A DNA stretch of 64,000 nt from an uncultured bacterium (lineage in GTDB: Bacteria; Vulcanimicrobiota; Xenobia; Xenobiales; Xenobiaceae), in NCBI GenBank assembly GCA_934621605.1, contig CAKTUZ010000009.1, forward strand, positions 1 to 64,000, given 5' to 3'. Shown in pieces: positions 16,147 to 25,559 of the stretch. The notes below the pieces were generated by a model. It was not told the DNA's origin and made no database searches. It worked only from the letters and a program-made list of their open reading frames with translations. The translations under genes and the position numbers were made by a program. The first letter of the stretch is position 1. Every line of letters begins with the position of its first letter.

Positions 16147-18327
16147 ATGATGGCGAATTTTTTGGCTAAAATAAAAGACGCATTGCATTCCATACGTGAT
16201 AAGCAAAAACTAATTTGTTTAAGTATAGGCATTTTCGTGTATATTATTGCCGTAGCAATGCTTGTAGTTACCGATTTACCCAACATCAACAGGGTAAAAG
16301 TTGGCAAACCGGCTCCCTGGGACATAAAAGCTTCGCGTTCGGTACAAATTGTAGACGAACAGCGTTGGAATAAAGCCAAAGAACAAGCTGCCGCTCAAGT
16401 AGCTTCCATTGAAAATATCAGTCCTCAATCCTTAGAAATAAGCAAAAATAAAATTAGCCAAACTTTCAATATCATTCGCGAAGCCCAGAGAGGACACGCC
16501 TCAGGAAAATTTACTCATGAAGAAGTGGCTGATGTATCTTCACAAGTGCCTTTGGATTTAGGCTTGGCCACTGTAAAAACTTTGCTCAGCGCCAGTGTTC
16601 CGGCCTTAGAACAGTATTATACCAACAGCGAGCATATTCTCGGTGTGGTTATGCAAACCGGTGTGCGTGAAGATGAAATAGATGCGGCCTATAAACGCAT
16701 AGAGCAAGAAGCCAGAGCTTTACCCGGCCTCACAGAAGCTAACGCCTTTATAGATGCCGAATTGGCCAGAGCCGCCCTAGTTCCCAATAAGTTTATCGAT
16801 TACAACGCTACCCAACAGGCAAAAATTCAGGCCCGCGACAGAGTAGAGCCCATTACCAAAACAATTGTTCCCGGCCAAATTGTCATTCGTGAAGGCGATA
16901 TTGTGGGCGAACACGACGTACCCGTTTTAGAAGCTTTGGGCTTTTACAAGAAAGGTATAAGTTGGAGTGCTGTCTTTATATACTGCACTATGGTACTGGT
17001 CATGCAGATTTTGGCCAACTATTACATAATGCTTTATATTCCAAATTTTTACAATAACTTGCGCTTAGTATTGGGTGTAGCTCTTCTTTGTGTTGCTTTT
17101 ATGGTCATTTCTCGCTATACGACCATGCTCTCCCCCTATTTGCTGCCCATCGCTTTTACCAGTATGCTGATTTCTATTTTGGCCGATCCTCGCCTGTCTT
17201 TACTGATCGTCAGTATGTTAGGTATTTACTCTGGAATAATGACCAACACTTTGGAAGCAGCCGTTTCCGTACTTATTACCGGTATGGTCAGTGCTTTAGC
17301 CGTACAAAATGCCAACAAACGTTGGAATGTGGTAACGGCCTCGCTCTGGGTGTGGGCAACAAATGTGCTGGTCGTGGCCATTTTCGCTTTAAATAACAGT
17401 GATAGCTTTGAAGAGTTAGCCGTTTGCGCCCTCTTCTACGGCGGCCTCAACGGTTTATTGCCTGCCTTAATCGCTTCTGGAGCTCTGCCCTTCTTGGAAG
17501 GCGCTTGCAAAGTAACAACTCATATTCGTCTGTTAGAACTAGCCAACCCCAACGAGCCGGCCTTACACGAATTGCTTAACAGAGCTCCTGGAACCTATAT
17601 GCACTCTATTATGGTAGCCAATTTAGCCGAAGCGGCCGCTCAAGCCATAGGAGCAGACAGTATGTTATGCCGAGCCGGAGCTTATTACCACGATTTGGGC
17701 AAAATGAGACAACCCAATATGTTCGTGGAAAACCAAACTGGACATGAAAATCCTCACGACAAATTGCCTCCAGCTCTGTCGGCCATGATAGTTATTTCCC
17801 ACATCAAACTCGGCCAAGAGATGGCCCAAAAATACAAATTGCCCCCGGAAATTGCTAAATTTATCCCCGAGCATCACGGCACCAATTTGGCTTCATTTTT
17901 TTACCAGAAAGCCAAAATACAAGATGATGAACCGGTCTTTGCCGAAGATTTTCGCTATCCTGGGCCACGCCCGCAATCTAAAGAAACGGCTATCGTCATG
18001 ATGTGCGACGGTATTGAGGCCGCTTCACGTACTCTGCCCGTACCTAATAGAGAAAATTTAAAAAATTTAATCGACAAAATTGTAGCTGGTATTATCAATA
18101 ACCACCAATTAGACGAATGTCCCCTCTCTATGCGCGATATAAACACAGTAAAGGCCTCTATTCTGCGCTCTTTAACCAGCCATTATCATAACCGCATAGC
18201 TTATCCGGACTCTAAGACTATGGCTAAACAATCTACTGCGCAGACATCTTCTCCACCCCAATCGGCCTCAACAAATTCCACTCCATCTCCTACTGAACCA
18301 GCAGTAACAAAAAAGAAAGAATCTTAG
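16147..18327 (+). CDS. pgpH: 7TM-HD family c-di-AMP phosphodiesterase (PgpH/YqfF)
   Basis: PgpH hydrolyses the second messenger c-di-AMP. The 726-residue protein has the family layout: one N-terminal membrane helix (LICLSIGIFVYIIAVAMLVV), an extracellular domain of about 240 residues with IVPGQIVIREGDIV near its end, a block of seven membrane helices, and a cytosolic HD domain. The HD pair is His515-Asp516 in YYHDLGKM, with IVISHIKLGQEMA and PEHHGT further on. The C-terminal 35 residues are Ser/Pro/Thr-rich and likely disordered. I start at ATG 16147 (MMANFL) rather than 14 codons upstream because GCGAGAG precedes it. ybeY follows, as in many Bacillota. Confidence 0.93.
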   Translation: MMANFLAKIKDALHSIRDKQKLICLSIGIFVYIIAVAMLVVTDLPNINRVKVGKPAPWDIKASRSVQIVDEQRWNKAKEQAAAQVASIENISPQSLEISKNKISQTFNIIREAQRGHASGKFTHEEVADVSSQVPLDLGLATVKTLLSASVPALEQYYTNSEHILGVVMQTGVREDEIDAAYKRIEQEARALPGLTEANAFIDAELARAALVPNKFIDYNATQQAKIQARDRVEPITKTIVPGQIVIREGDIVGEHDVPVLEALGFYKKGISWSAVFIYCTMVLVMQILANYYIMLYIPNFYNNLRLVLGVALLCVAFMVISRYTTMLSPYLLPIAFTSMLISILADPRLSLLIVSMLGIYSGIMTNTLEAAVSVLITGMVSALAVQNANKRWNVVTASLWVWATNVLVVAIFALNNSDSFEELAVCALFYGGLNGLLPALIASGALPFLEGACKVTTHIRLLELANPNEPALHELLNRAPGTYMHSIMVANLAEAAAQAIGADSMLCRAGAYYHDLGKMRQPNMFVENQTGHENPHDKLPPALSAMIVISHIKLGQEMAQKYKLPPEIAKFIPEHHGTNLASFFYQKAKIQDDEPVFAEDFRYPGPRPQSKETAIVMMCDGIEAASRTLPVPNRENLKNLIDKIVAGIINNHQLDECPLSMRDINTVKASILRSLTSHYHNRIAYPDSKTMAKQSTAQTSSPPQSASTNSTPSPTEPAVTKKKES

Positions 18328-18444
18328 GGAGGGTTTAGCCCCAACAACAAGAGAAAATACTTCCGGCGAAGCGTTTTTCGAAAAAATATATAAGCTCAGT
18401 TTGCTGCAGCAATCGTTTTTTTCACTGTAAGGAGCGGCATAAAC

Positions 18445-19026
18445 ATGCGTGGACGTTCATTAAAAGTAAGAACCGAACTTTTCAATAAGACAAGCGAAAA
18501 TTTTACCGAAGTTTCTAAAAGCTTCTACCGCCAGGCCGTCTATGAATCTGTACGTGTAATCGATCAGAAAATAGGCTTATTCAAATGCTTAGGCAAGATG
18601 GTCGGCGAAGGTGAAAATGCCCAAACCGTAGATCAGCGCAAATTTGAGATCGAGCTTTCTCTTGTAAATGATTCGGCTATTCATGCTCTCAATAAAGAAT
18701 TTCGTCAGGTCGATTCCCCAACCGACGTATTAAGCTTTCCTGCCTGGGAAGACGAACCGGCTCTGCTTATTTATCCAGACGTACATCTCTATTTAGGTGA
18801 AATAGTTATCAGCTTAGATACAGCCAGGCGCCAAGCCCAAGAGGACTGTATCAGTTTGCGCCATATGATTGCTTGGCTTATAGCCCATGCTATGCTTCAT
18901 TTGGTAGGATTCGATCATCCCACAGAAGAAACTCGTCAAGTTATGCGCCTTTACGAATTAGCTATCGTCGAGGCCATGGGCTTTAACTCTATTCCTAAAA
19001 TGGCGGCCGAAGTCTACGCCAAATAA
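18445..19026 (+). CDS. ybeY: Endoribonuclease YbeY (rRNA maturation factor)
   Basis: YbeY is a metal-dependent RNase that matures the 16S rRNA 3' end and takes part in ribosome quality control. The signature is HAMLHLVGFDHP near residue 155 (H-x3-H-x5-H, zinc site), preceded by DSPTDVLSFPAW. The 193-residue product has about 40 extra N-terminal residues relative to the usual 150-residue enzyme. AAGGAG lies 10 nt before the ATG. It follows pgpH after a 117-nt gap that includes a short palindrome TTGCTGCAGCAA plus a T run, too small to call a terminator. The next gene starts 8 nt after its stop. Confidence 0.95.
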   Translation: MRGRSLKVRTELFNKTSENFTEVSKSFYRQAVYESVRVIDQKIGLFKCLGKMVGEGENAQTVDQRKFEIELSLVNDSAIHALNKEFRQVDSPTDVLSFPAWEDEPALLIYPDVHLYLGEIVISLDTARRQAQEDCISLRHMIAWLIAHAMLHLVGFDHPTEETRQVMRLYELAIVEAMGFNSIPKMAAEVYAK

Positions 19027-19034
19027 GCGCAAAA

Positions 19035-19919
19035 GTGACACAAGATCTAGTTATACATACTTGCGGAACGGCCCGCAATAATCCGGGAAGCGCAGGCGTC
19101 GGTCTGGTAATAAAAACTCCCGACAATCGCCAAGTGCTTATTTCCGAAAATATAGGCATCGCTACTACCGCCCAAGCACAGTATCAAGCAGTGATTATGG
19201 CTTTGTTGTGGGCTTCAGAGCATAAATATACGCAAGTTAAAATATTCTTGAATAATGCGAAGATGATTCGCAGTTTACTTCATAATCCCACAGTGGACGA
19301 TCTGAGCATCTTGGGATTGCATAAGCGAGCTCGCCGTTTAGTCCGTTCTCTGAAGGTTAATTTCGCTTTATATGACAGTCTCAAACCTCATAAAGTTATT
19401 ACTTTAGCTTTAGAGGCCAGTTTACGTCCTCCGGCCGACACTGCCATTATAACCGACGAAAAGGACAAGCAAGAAACAAAAAGTCACCATGCTATCCAAC
19501 AATCAGCCGGCGGTGTACTTTACAAACAAGATAGCGACAAGCTAAAAGTTTGCCTTATTGCCAAAAAAGGCGGCGCCGTTTGGGCTTTGCCAAAAGGCAG
19601 AGTGCAAAGCGGCGAAACTTGGGAAATGACTGCTACCAGAGAAGTGCTGGAGGAAACAGGTCACTTAGCTACCATAGCCGAGCGAATCGACCAAATAGAG
19701 TATTTCTTCTACTGGCGGGACAATCGCACTCTTTACTATAAGTTGGTCACTTTTTTCTTGATGCCTCTTATCCAGGAGAACGCTTCCGTCCCCGACGGCG
19801 AAGCCTCAGAAGTGGCCTGGTTTGATTTTGGTGAAGCATGGCGCAAGCTCTACTACCAGAGCGAAAAGAATATTTTGCAGCAGGCCAGGCAAATTTTGCA
19901 TACTGCCAAGCTGATTTAA
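19035..19919 (+). CDS. Fusion of an inactive RNase H-like domain and a Nudix hydrolase
   Basis: Residues 1-130 follow the RNase HI pattern strand by strand (IHTCGTARNNPGSAGVGLVI; AQYQAVIMALLWA; VKIFLNNAKMI; VITLALEAS). All four catalytic acids are replaced by eye: Asp10 to Cys10, Glu48 to Gln49, Asp70 to Asn73, and Asp134 to Thr or Leu. After a polar linker, residues 155-290 are a Nudix hydrolase with an intact box, G-x5-E-x7-REVLEETG. The nearest well-known Nudix relatives clean up nucleoside polyphosphates such as Ap4A. The dead RNase H part may bind nucleic acid or serve structurally. The start is GTG, 8 nt after ybeY. The next gene begins about 24 nt later. Confidence 0.88.
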   Translation: MTQDLVIHTCGTARNNPGSAGVGLVIKTPDNRQVLISENIGIATTAQAQYQAVIMALLWASEHKYTQVKIFLNNAKMIRSLLHNPTVDDLSILGLHKRARRLVRSLKVNFALYDSLKPHKVITLALEASLRPPADTAIITDEKDKQETKSHHAIQQSAGGVLYKQDSDKLKVCLIAKKGGAVWALPKGRVQSGETWEMTATREVLEETGHLATIAERIDQIEYFFYWRDNRTLYYKLVTFFLMPLIQENASVPDGEASEVAWFDFGEAWRKLYYQSEKNILQQARQILHTAKLI

Positions 19920-19943
19920 TTTTTGTCAAATAGGAGTCGGCCT

Positions 19944-21497
19944 GTGACCGTATCGGACGCTCGTCCTAAGCGCAAAGTCATTGCTCTTGTTTCTCTCTAT
20001 ATAGTAGAAAATAACGGCCTGCGTTTTTTGGCTTCTTCCTTGCGATCTAAAGATTGGCATGTCGTCGAAATATACTTTAAAGATTACCGGCACCATCATT
20101 TTACCGAACCGACCAAAACAGAATTATCTCTGCTTTTAGAAATCCTGCGTCACGAAAAAGTTGATATTATTGGCTTATCGGTGCGAGCAGGCGGTTATTA
20201 CGAATTTGCCCGAAACTTAAGCCAAAAGCTCAAGCAAGAATTGAACTTACCGATAATCTGGGGTGGAATGCACGTCACTATGGATCCCGAAAATGCTCTT
20301 GAGTCTTGTCAGGGCGTAATTATCGGTGAAGGCGAAGAAACCATTTGTGAGCTCATGGAAGCTTTGGAGCAACAACGCTCTTGGCAAGGTATTAGCGGCT
20401 TATGGTATAAAGGAGCCGATGGTAATACGGTGCACAATCCGCTGCGCCGTCTGCTTGAAAATTTAGATAATTTACCTTTTCGCGACTTTCATTCTCACCA
20501 GAGCAAGTATTATATCAACGATAATCGCCTTACTTTAGGCGATCCCTATATAAATCAAACTATCTATCTTATGATGTCGGCGCGAGGCTGTCTCTTTAAT
20601 TGTGCTTATTGCGATATCAGTGCCTTGCGCAAAGCCTACAAAGATTTAGGCAAATTTTACCGAGTGATGAGCCCGGCCCGTACCATAGAAGAATGTTTAT
20701 ATGCCAAGCAAAATTTTCCCCATTTGCGACGTTTTCGTTTTGATGACGAACTTTTCTGTCTACGTCCGGAATGGGTAGAAGAATTTTGTCAACTTTACGA
20801 AAAACATAAAATCGGCTTACCCTTTGAAATTCTTACCGACCCGCGTGTAGTGCAAAAAGATCTTTTGCGGCGACTCAAAAATATCGGTTTAGATACGGTC
20901 ATGATGGGCATTCAGCATATCAACGCAGTCAATAAACGCCTATATAATCGCGAAGTAAGCGATCAAAAGGTGCTAGAAGCAGGCTCCATCTTGCACGAAC
21001 TTGACTTAAAGCCTTGCTATCAAATACTCTTAGACGATCCGCACGTCACCAGTTCCGAAAAGAGACAACTTTTCGAACTTTTGACTAAATTACCTCGACC
21101 TTATGATCTCTATTTATTTTCCTTATCTTACTGGCCACAAACCGATATTACCGAACACTATCTGGCCGACGGAACTATTACTCCCGACCAAGTGGAAGGA
21201 CGCAATAATAAATGTCTCAAGCAATTTCGCGTTTCTCTTTCCTGGCCTCGTTCGGCAGAAGACACATTTTGGTACTCTCTTTATACTCTTTTGTCAAAGC
21301 CTATACCGCTGGGCTTTATAAAATGGCTAGCCAATTCCAATTTTTTACGGCGCCACCCCGCTCCTATACGTTATTTGGCTCAAGCTCTAAATTTAGCCAA
21401 ATTAGCTCTTTTAGCTTGGCAAATGCTGTGGCGCGGTGAACTGACTTGGGATACTGTTTGCCGCTGGGTCAATCTAAAATCTTTACCTACTTCTTAG
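19944..21497 (+). CDS. B12-binding-domain radical SAM protein
   Basis: The first 170 residues look like a cobalamin-binding Rossmann domain (DIIGLSVRAGGYYEF, LPIIWGGMHVTMDPENAL, GVIIGEGEETI). The radical SAM core follows, with the cluster motif Cys216-x3-Cys220-x2-Cys223 in ARGCLFNCAYCD. The C-terminal 80 residues are helical and basic. Members of this group methylate or rearrange unreactive carbons; the substrate is not predictable here. I start at GTG 19944 because AGGAG is 7 nt upstream; the open frame extends to a TTG at 19923 without such a site. It is the last gene of the pgpH-ybeY-Nudix series and overlaps the 3' end of the convergent PTS gene by 11 nt. Confidence 0.88.
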   Translation: MTVSDARPKRKVIALVSLYIVENNGLRFLASSLRSKDWHVVEIYFKDYRHHHFTEPTKTELSLLLEILRHEKVDIIGLSVRAGGYYEFARNLSQKLKQELNLPIIWGGMHVTMDPENALESCQGVIIGEGEETICELMEALEQQRSWQGISGLWYKGADGNTVHNPLRRLLENLDNLPFRDFHSHQSKYYINDNRLTLGDPYINQTIYLMMSARGCLFNCAYCDISALRKAYKDLGKFYRVMSPARTIEECLYAKQNFPHLRRFRFDDELFCLRPEWVEEFCQLYEKHKIGLPFEILTDPRVVQKDLLRRLKNIGLDTVMMGIQHINAVNKRLYNREVSDQKVLEAGSILHELDLKPCYQILLDDPHVTSSEKRQLFELLTKLPRPYDLYLFSLSYWPQTDITEHYLADGTITPDQVEGRNNKCLKQFRVSLSWPRSAEDTFWYSLYTLLSKPIPLGFIKWLANSNFLRRHPAPIRYLAQALNLAKLALLAWQMLWRGELTWDTVCRWVNLKSLPTS

Positions 21498-22836
21498 ACT
21501 GACAACTTAAATCCATTTGTTTATCCGTATAACGCAAAAAAGGCCACCAAACGACGCCGCTAACACAGAAATTGACAGCAAAGAGCAGTAGACTACGCCA
21601 ATCTTGCGTCGAAAGAATCGCTCCCAAAAAGCCGGGCATAACCCAAGGCACTTCGATAAAAGGAGCGCCTACTACCCCCCAACTAACGGCACACCAAGCA
21701 ATAAGACCACAAATCATGGGAGCGGCAATGCAAGGAATAGCCAAAATGGGGTTGGCAATAACCGGTAAGCCAAATAAGAAAGGCTCGTTGACATTAAATA
21801 TAGCCGGTACAATCGCAATTTTACCTACTTTGCGAAAGTGGCCATTTTTAAAAAAGAAGAGCAAACAAGTAGGCGCCAAAGTAGCCCCGGAACCGCCGAT
21901 CCAAATAAACCACTGATAAAACGGATAGGCAGTTACATGAGGCAAGGGCAAACCGGCACTGTGTGCTTCGGCATTGGCAGCCACAAATTGTTGCCACAAC
22001 GGCAACATCACGGCGTTAATTACGGAAATGCCATGAATGCCGGCCACAGCAAAAAGATGTAAAAAGAAATTGCTGGCCTCGACAGCTGTTAAAGTGTCGC
22101 CCATGCTGGCCAAAGGAGACATCAACCAAAGAACTCCGTCATTGATACTAAAATTGCACACATGACTGACAAGCCAAATAATACTCACAGCTGCCAGCAT
22201 AGGCAAAAAGCCAGAAAAGGCTTCCGTTACCGCTGGAGGGATACTCCTACTAACTTCATCGGACTCGGCTAATGGGCGCTCTGGACGTAAAAAAAGACGC
22301 GACAATTCAACCATAAAGATGGCCACAACAATACCTAAAAATATCCCCTCAGGCCCAAACGGCTTGAGTGGGATGGCCCACTGCGCCCCCTCTCCTTCAG
22401 CGAAAACGACTTTACCAGGCGCTTTGGTAACTAAAAGAGCAGCCACGGCACCTAAGCCCTGCGGTATTGGAGCCATGTTATACTGTTTGGCCAAAGCCGC
22501 CGCTATAGTAAAAGCTATGTATAAGCCGAGCAAGCCCATAGTTAAGCGATAAGGGATATAAAAATCGGCAGAATTAGCTAAATACCACTGACCGAAAGCG
22601 GTATTTACCAAATTTGGCAACCACGCAACTTTTCCACCGAAATATTGAGTCAGAACATCGCCCTGTGCCCCCAAAAGCAAGAAAGTGCTGCCCACCAAAA
22701 TAATCGGTACCGAACCAAGCATACCGTCTCTTAAGGCCAACACATGGCGTTGGTTGGCAAATTTTTCCAACAGCTCAACGCACTTGTTCATGGCACTCTG
22801 TTCTTGCAAAACATTACTCTCTTCTCTCAAATCCAT
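21487..22836 (-). CDS. PTS sugar transporter EIIC component (lactose/cellobiose type)
   Basis: EIIC is the membrane channel of a phosphotransferase system. The 449-residue protein matches the cellobiose/lactose EIIC family: an N-terminal amphipathic stretch (ELLEKFANQRHVLALRDGMLGSVPIILVGS), about ten membrane helices, and PFYQWFIWIGGSGATLAPT followed by FNVNEPFLFGLPVIANP, where family members bind sugar. No EIIA, EIIB, HPr or EI gene is in the window, so it must rely on partners elsewhere or work without them. AAGGGG lies immediately before the ATG; MNKCVEL at 22791 is an alternative start. Its 3' end overlaps the convergent radical SAM gene by 11 nt. Confidence 0.88.
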   Translation of the reverse strand: MDLREESNVLQEQSAMNKCVELLEKFANQRHVLALRDGMLGSVPIILVGSTFLLLGAQGDVLTQYFGGKVAWLPNLVNTAFGQWYLANSADFYIPYRLTMGLLGLYIAFTIAAALAKQYNMAPIPQGLGAVAALLVTKAPGKVVFAEGEGAQWAIPLKPFGPEGIFLGIVVAIFMVELSRLFLRPERPLAESDEVSRSIPPAVTEAFSGFLPMLAAVSIIWLVSHVCNFSINDGVLWLMSPLASMGDTLTAVEASNFFLHLFAVAGIHGISVINAVMLPLWQQFVAANAEAHSAGLPLPHVTAYPFYQWFIWIGGSGATLAPTCLLFFFKNGHFRKVGKIAIVPAIFNVNEPFLFGLPVIANPILAIPCIAAPMICGLIAWCAVSWGVVGAPFIEVPWVMPGFLGAILSTQDWRSLLLFAVNFCVSGVVWWPFLRYTDKQMDLSCQSKK

Positions 22837-23223
22837 CCCCTTTTAGTCCAATCGCATAAAGGCCACCATTTTAATCTATCCTAGCCAGAACTCCTCCACT
22901 TCTTATACAAAGGTTAAAAACTATTGCAGTAAACTGCAGTTCCCCCGAAAAAACAAATAGTACTCGAAAGAATACTTATCGCTTTTTTAGCTATTATCAA
23001 AACCTAAAACAGACATTTATCGACCACAAAATTCAACAAAAAGGAGAGCGATGAGTAGCTAATTACTATTTATTTAGTCGTCTTTGCACAAAAAGAAACA
23101 AGTTTTTTTACAATATTTCCTCCTTTTCAAGAACATTTTCTTAACAAGACGACTTACTTGGCAGGGTAAAGAGGAAAAGGTGTGAATAAACTGAGCGCAT
23201 TAGAATAAGCAAGTGAGGCAATT
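22837..23223. promoter_or_regulatory. Divergent regulatory gap between the PTS EIIC gene and the suf operon
   Basis: This 387-nt AT-rich gap must hold promoters for both directions. It contains a near-palindrome TGCAGT-AA-ACTGCA at 22925-22938, about 90 nt upstream of the EIIC start, a possible operator. Toward suf there is only a weak candidate promoter, TTGCAC (23084-23089) and TACAAT (23109-23114), with a 19-nt spacer. No IscR/SufR gene is adjacent. I see no coding sequence beyond a trivial ATG-AGT-AGC-TAA at 23051. Confidence 0.4.
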
Positions 23224-23988
23224 ATGTCCAATTCTTTATTACTTGAAGTTAAGAATTTGCACGTTTCGGTTGGGGAAAAAGAGATTCTCAAAGGTTTAGA
23301 CTTAATTATCAATCAGGGAGAAGTACATGCCCTAATGGGCCCCAACGGCTCCGGTAAGTCGACCTTATCCAATACCATCATGGGCCACCCCAACTATAAA
23401 GTAACTGAAGGCAAGATCATCTTTAAGGGTGAGGAAATTCAGGACATGCCCGCCAACGAGCGTGCCAAGCGCGGCGTCTTCTTGGCTTTTCAGTATCCTA
23501 CTTCCATTCCAGGCGTATCCTTAGGCAATTTCCTTATGGCTTCCGTACGCAATATTCGCGGTGAAGAGAATGTCAAGCCTTTACCTTTCCGTAAAGAGTT
23601 GCAAGCTAAGATGAAAGAGTTGGGCATAAAGCCTGAATTTGCCCGCCGTTACGTAAACGAAGGTTTTTCTGGTGGTGAGAAAAAACGCATTGAGATTTTA
23701 CAAATGGCCCTGCTGCGCCCCAGTCTTTCCCTTTTAGACGAAACCGACTCCGGCTTGGATATTGACGCTCTAAAAGTAGTAGCCGAAGGTATTCATGAGG
23801 AGTTAGAAAAAAATCATACCAGTGCCTTGGTTATCACTCACTATCAGCGTTTGCTCGACTATCTCAAGCCCCAATTTATTCATATTTTAGCCGGTGGACG
23901 TATCGTCGAGAGCGGTGGCCCCGAGTTAGCTCTTCGCCTCGAGGAAACCGGTTACGACGAAATTCTCAATAAATACGTCAATAATTAG
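23224..23988 (+). CDS. sufC: SUF system ATPase SufC
   Basis: SufC is the ABC-type ATPase that drives the SufBCD scaffold for iron-sulfur cluster assembly in the cytosol. The 254-residue product has Walker A GPNGSGKST, the SufC-type ABC signature FSGGEKKRIEILQ, and Walker B LSLLDETDSGLDIDAL. GAGG lies about 5 nt before the ATG. It is the first gene of sufC-sufB-sufD-Rieske-sufS-sufU-sufT. A 117-nt gap with a palindrome AAAGGGCCCTTT (24020-24031) and a T run 11 nt later separates it from sufB, so some transcripts may stop there. Confidence 0.97.
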   Translation: MSNSLLLEVKNLHVSVGEKEILKGLDLIINQGEVHALMGPNGSGKSTLSNTIMGHPNYKVTEGKIIFKGEEIQDMPANERAKRGVFLAFQYPTSIPGVSLGNFLMASVRNIRGEENVKPLPFRKELQAKMKELGIKPEFARRYVNEGFSGGEKKRIEILQMALLRPSLSLLDETDSGLDIDALKVVAEGIHEELEKNHTSALVITHYQRLLDYLKPQFIHILAGGRIVESGGPELALRLEETGYDEILNKYVNN

Positions 23989-24105
23989 ATCTTTTCCGCC
24001 CTGTGAGGGGTTCTTTGCGAAAGGGCCCTTTGGTCAGTCCGGTTTTTTTAATTGCGAGTTCAGTTAACCGAAGGTTAGGCCCGTTTGCTTTCCTAGGAGC
24101 TTTAT

Positions 24106-25524
24106 ATGGATGCACCCAACAGTCAGAAAGAATCTTTAAAAAATATCGACACCGATTATAAATACGGTTTTTCCGATGCCGAAGATTATGTTTATAAGTC
24201 AGGAGTGGGCCTCACTCCCAGACTAATCGTCGAAATGTCTAGAATAAAAGGCGAACCCGAGTGGATGCTAGAGAACCGCCTTAAGGCCTATGAAGTTTTT
24301 AATTCTAAGCCTATGCCCACTTGGGGCACAGATCTGAGCGGCGTTTATTTTGACGATATTCATTACTACGTACGCCCTTCTGAAAGAGCCGTTACCGACT
24401 GGAACGACGTACCGGACAAAATAAAAAATACCTTTGATAAGCTGGGAGTTCCCGAAGCTGAGCGCAAGCATTTGGCTGGTTTGACTGCTCAATACGAATC
24501 TGAGGTAGTTTATCACTCTATTAGAGCCGACATTGAGAAAAATGGCGTTATCTTCCTGGATATGGATAGTGCCTTGCGCCAATATCCCGATATTGTAAAA
24601 AAATATTTTGGCACAGTAATTCCCATGAACGATAACAAATTTGCGGCTCTCAATACCGCAGTTTGGAGCGGAGGCTCTTTTATTTACGTTCCCAAAGGAG
24701 TACACGTAGAGATTCCTCTGCAAGCTTATTTCCGTATCAACGCTCAAGCCATGGGTCAATTTGAGCGTACTCTCATTATTGCCGACGAAGGTTCCTTCGT
24801 ACATTATGTAGAGGGTTGCACCGCGCCTATCTACTCCAAAGATTCCTTACATTCGGCTGTGGTAGAACTTATTGCCATGGAAGGCGCCCGCATTCGCTAC
24901 AGCACTATCCAAAACTGGTCGACCAATGTTTATAACTTAGTAACCAAACGAGCCGTAGCTCACAAAAATGCTACTATCGAATGGATCGACGGCAATATCG
25001 GTTCCAAAGTATCTATGAAATATCCCGCTATCTACCTTATGGGTGAGGGTGCTCACGGTGAAGTAGTTTCCGTAGCTTTCGCCGGAGAAGGTCAGGTACA
25101 GGATACCGGCGCTAAGATTGTACACGCTGCCAGCAATACCACTTCCAACGTACTCTCCAAATCTATTTCCAAAAACGGTGGCCAAGCTTCCTATCGCGGT
25201 TTGGTAAAAGTAGAGCCTAATGCCAAAAATGTGCGCGGCAATGTGCGCTGCGACGCTCTCCTTTTGGACGATCATTCCCGCTCCGATACCTATCCCACTA
25301 TGGATATTGCCAATCCTGACGTCCATATCGGCCACGAAGCTACCGTTTCTAAAGTCGGAGACGAGCAGATCTTCTACCTGATGAGCCGAGGACTTTCCGA
25401 AAGCGACGCTATTACCATGATAGTTAACGGCTTCTTTGAGCCTTTCGCCAAGGAACTACCCATGGAATATGCCGTTGAGCTGAACCGTCTCATTAAGATG
25501 GAGATGGAAGGCTCGGTAGGTTAG
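24106..25524 (+). CDS. sufB: Fe-S cluster assembly scaffold SufB
   Basis: SufB is the scaffold on which Fe-S clusters are built, as part of SufBC2D. The 472-residue protein matches the family along its length. Examples are GVGLTPRLIVEMSRIKGEPEW at the N-terminus, the beta-helix core (YVEGCTAPIYSKDSLHSAVVE) and the C-terminal GHEATVSKVGDEQIFYLMSRG. AGGAG lies 6 nt before the ATG. The stop is followed closely by sufD. Confidence 0.97.
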   Translation: MDAPNSQKESLKNIDTDYKYGFSDAEDYVYKSGVGLTPRLIVEMSRIKGEPEWMLENRLKAYEVFNSKPMPTWGTDLSGVYFDDIHYYVRPSERAVTDWNDVPDKIKNTFDKLGVPEAERKHLAGLTAQYESEVVYHSIRADIEKNGVIFLDMDSALRQYPDIVKKYFGTVIPMNDNKFAALNTAVWSGGSFIYVPKGVHVEIPLQAYFRINAQAMGQFERTLIIADEGSFVHYVEGCTAPIYSKDSLHSAVVELIAMEGARIRYSTIQNWSTNVYNLVTKRAVAHKNATIEWIDGNIGSKVSMKYPAIYLMGEGAHGEVVSVAFAGEGQVQDTGAKIVHAASNTTSNVLSKSISKNGGQASYRGLVKVEPNAKNVRGNVRCDALLLDDHSRSDTYPTMDIANPDVHIGHEATVSKVGDEQIFYLMSRGLSESDAITMIVNGFFEPFAKELPMEYAVELNRLIKMEMEGSVG

Positions 25525-25559
25525 CCATTTTGCAAGTTTTCGGATCTCCGGGAGGAAAT

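Noticed and set aside
18361..18440. Terminator between pgpH and ybeY (TTGCTGCAGCAA plus T run)
   Set aside because: The palindrome gives only a 4-bp stem once a loop is allowed; co-transcription is more likely.
23051..23062. Mini-frame ATG-AGT-AGC-TAA with a good Shine-Dalgarno upstream of sufC
   Set aside because: Three codons, not enough to argue for a leader peptide; there is no attenuator hairpin after it.
23084..23114. TTGCAC-N19-TACAAT as the suf promoter
   Set aside because: The spacer is too long for sigma-70 and both boxes are imperfect; mentioned only as a weak candidate.
24020..24049. Palindrome AAAGGGCCCTTT followed by a T7 run between sufC and sufB
   Set aside because: The T run is 11 nt away and the stem can only form about four to five pairs with a loop, so an intrinsic terminator is not convincing.
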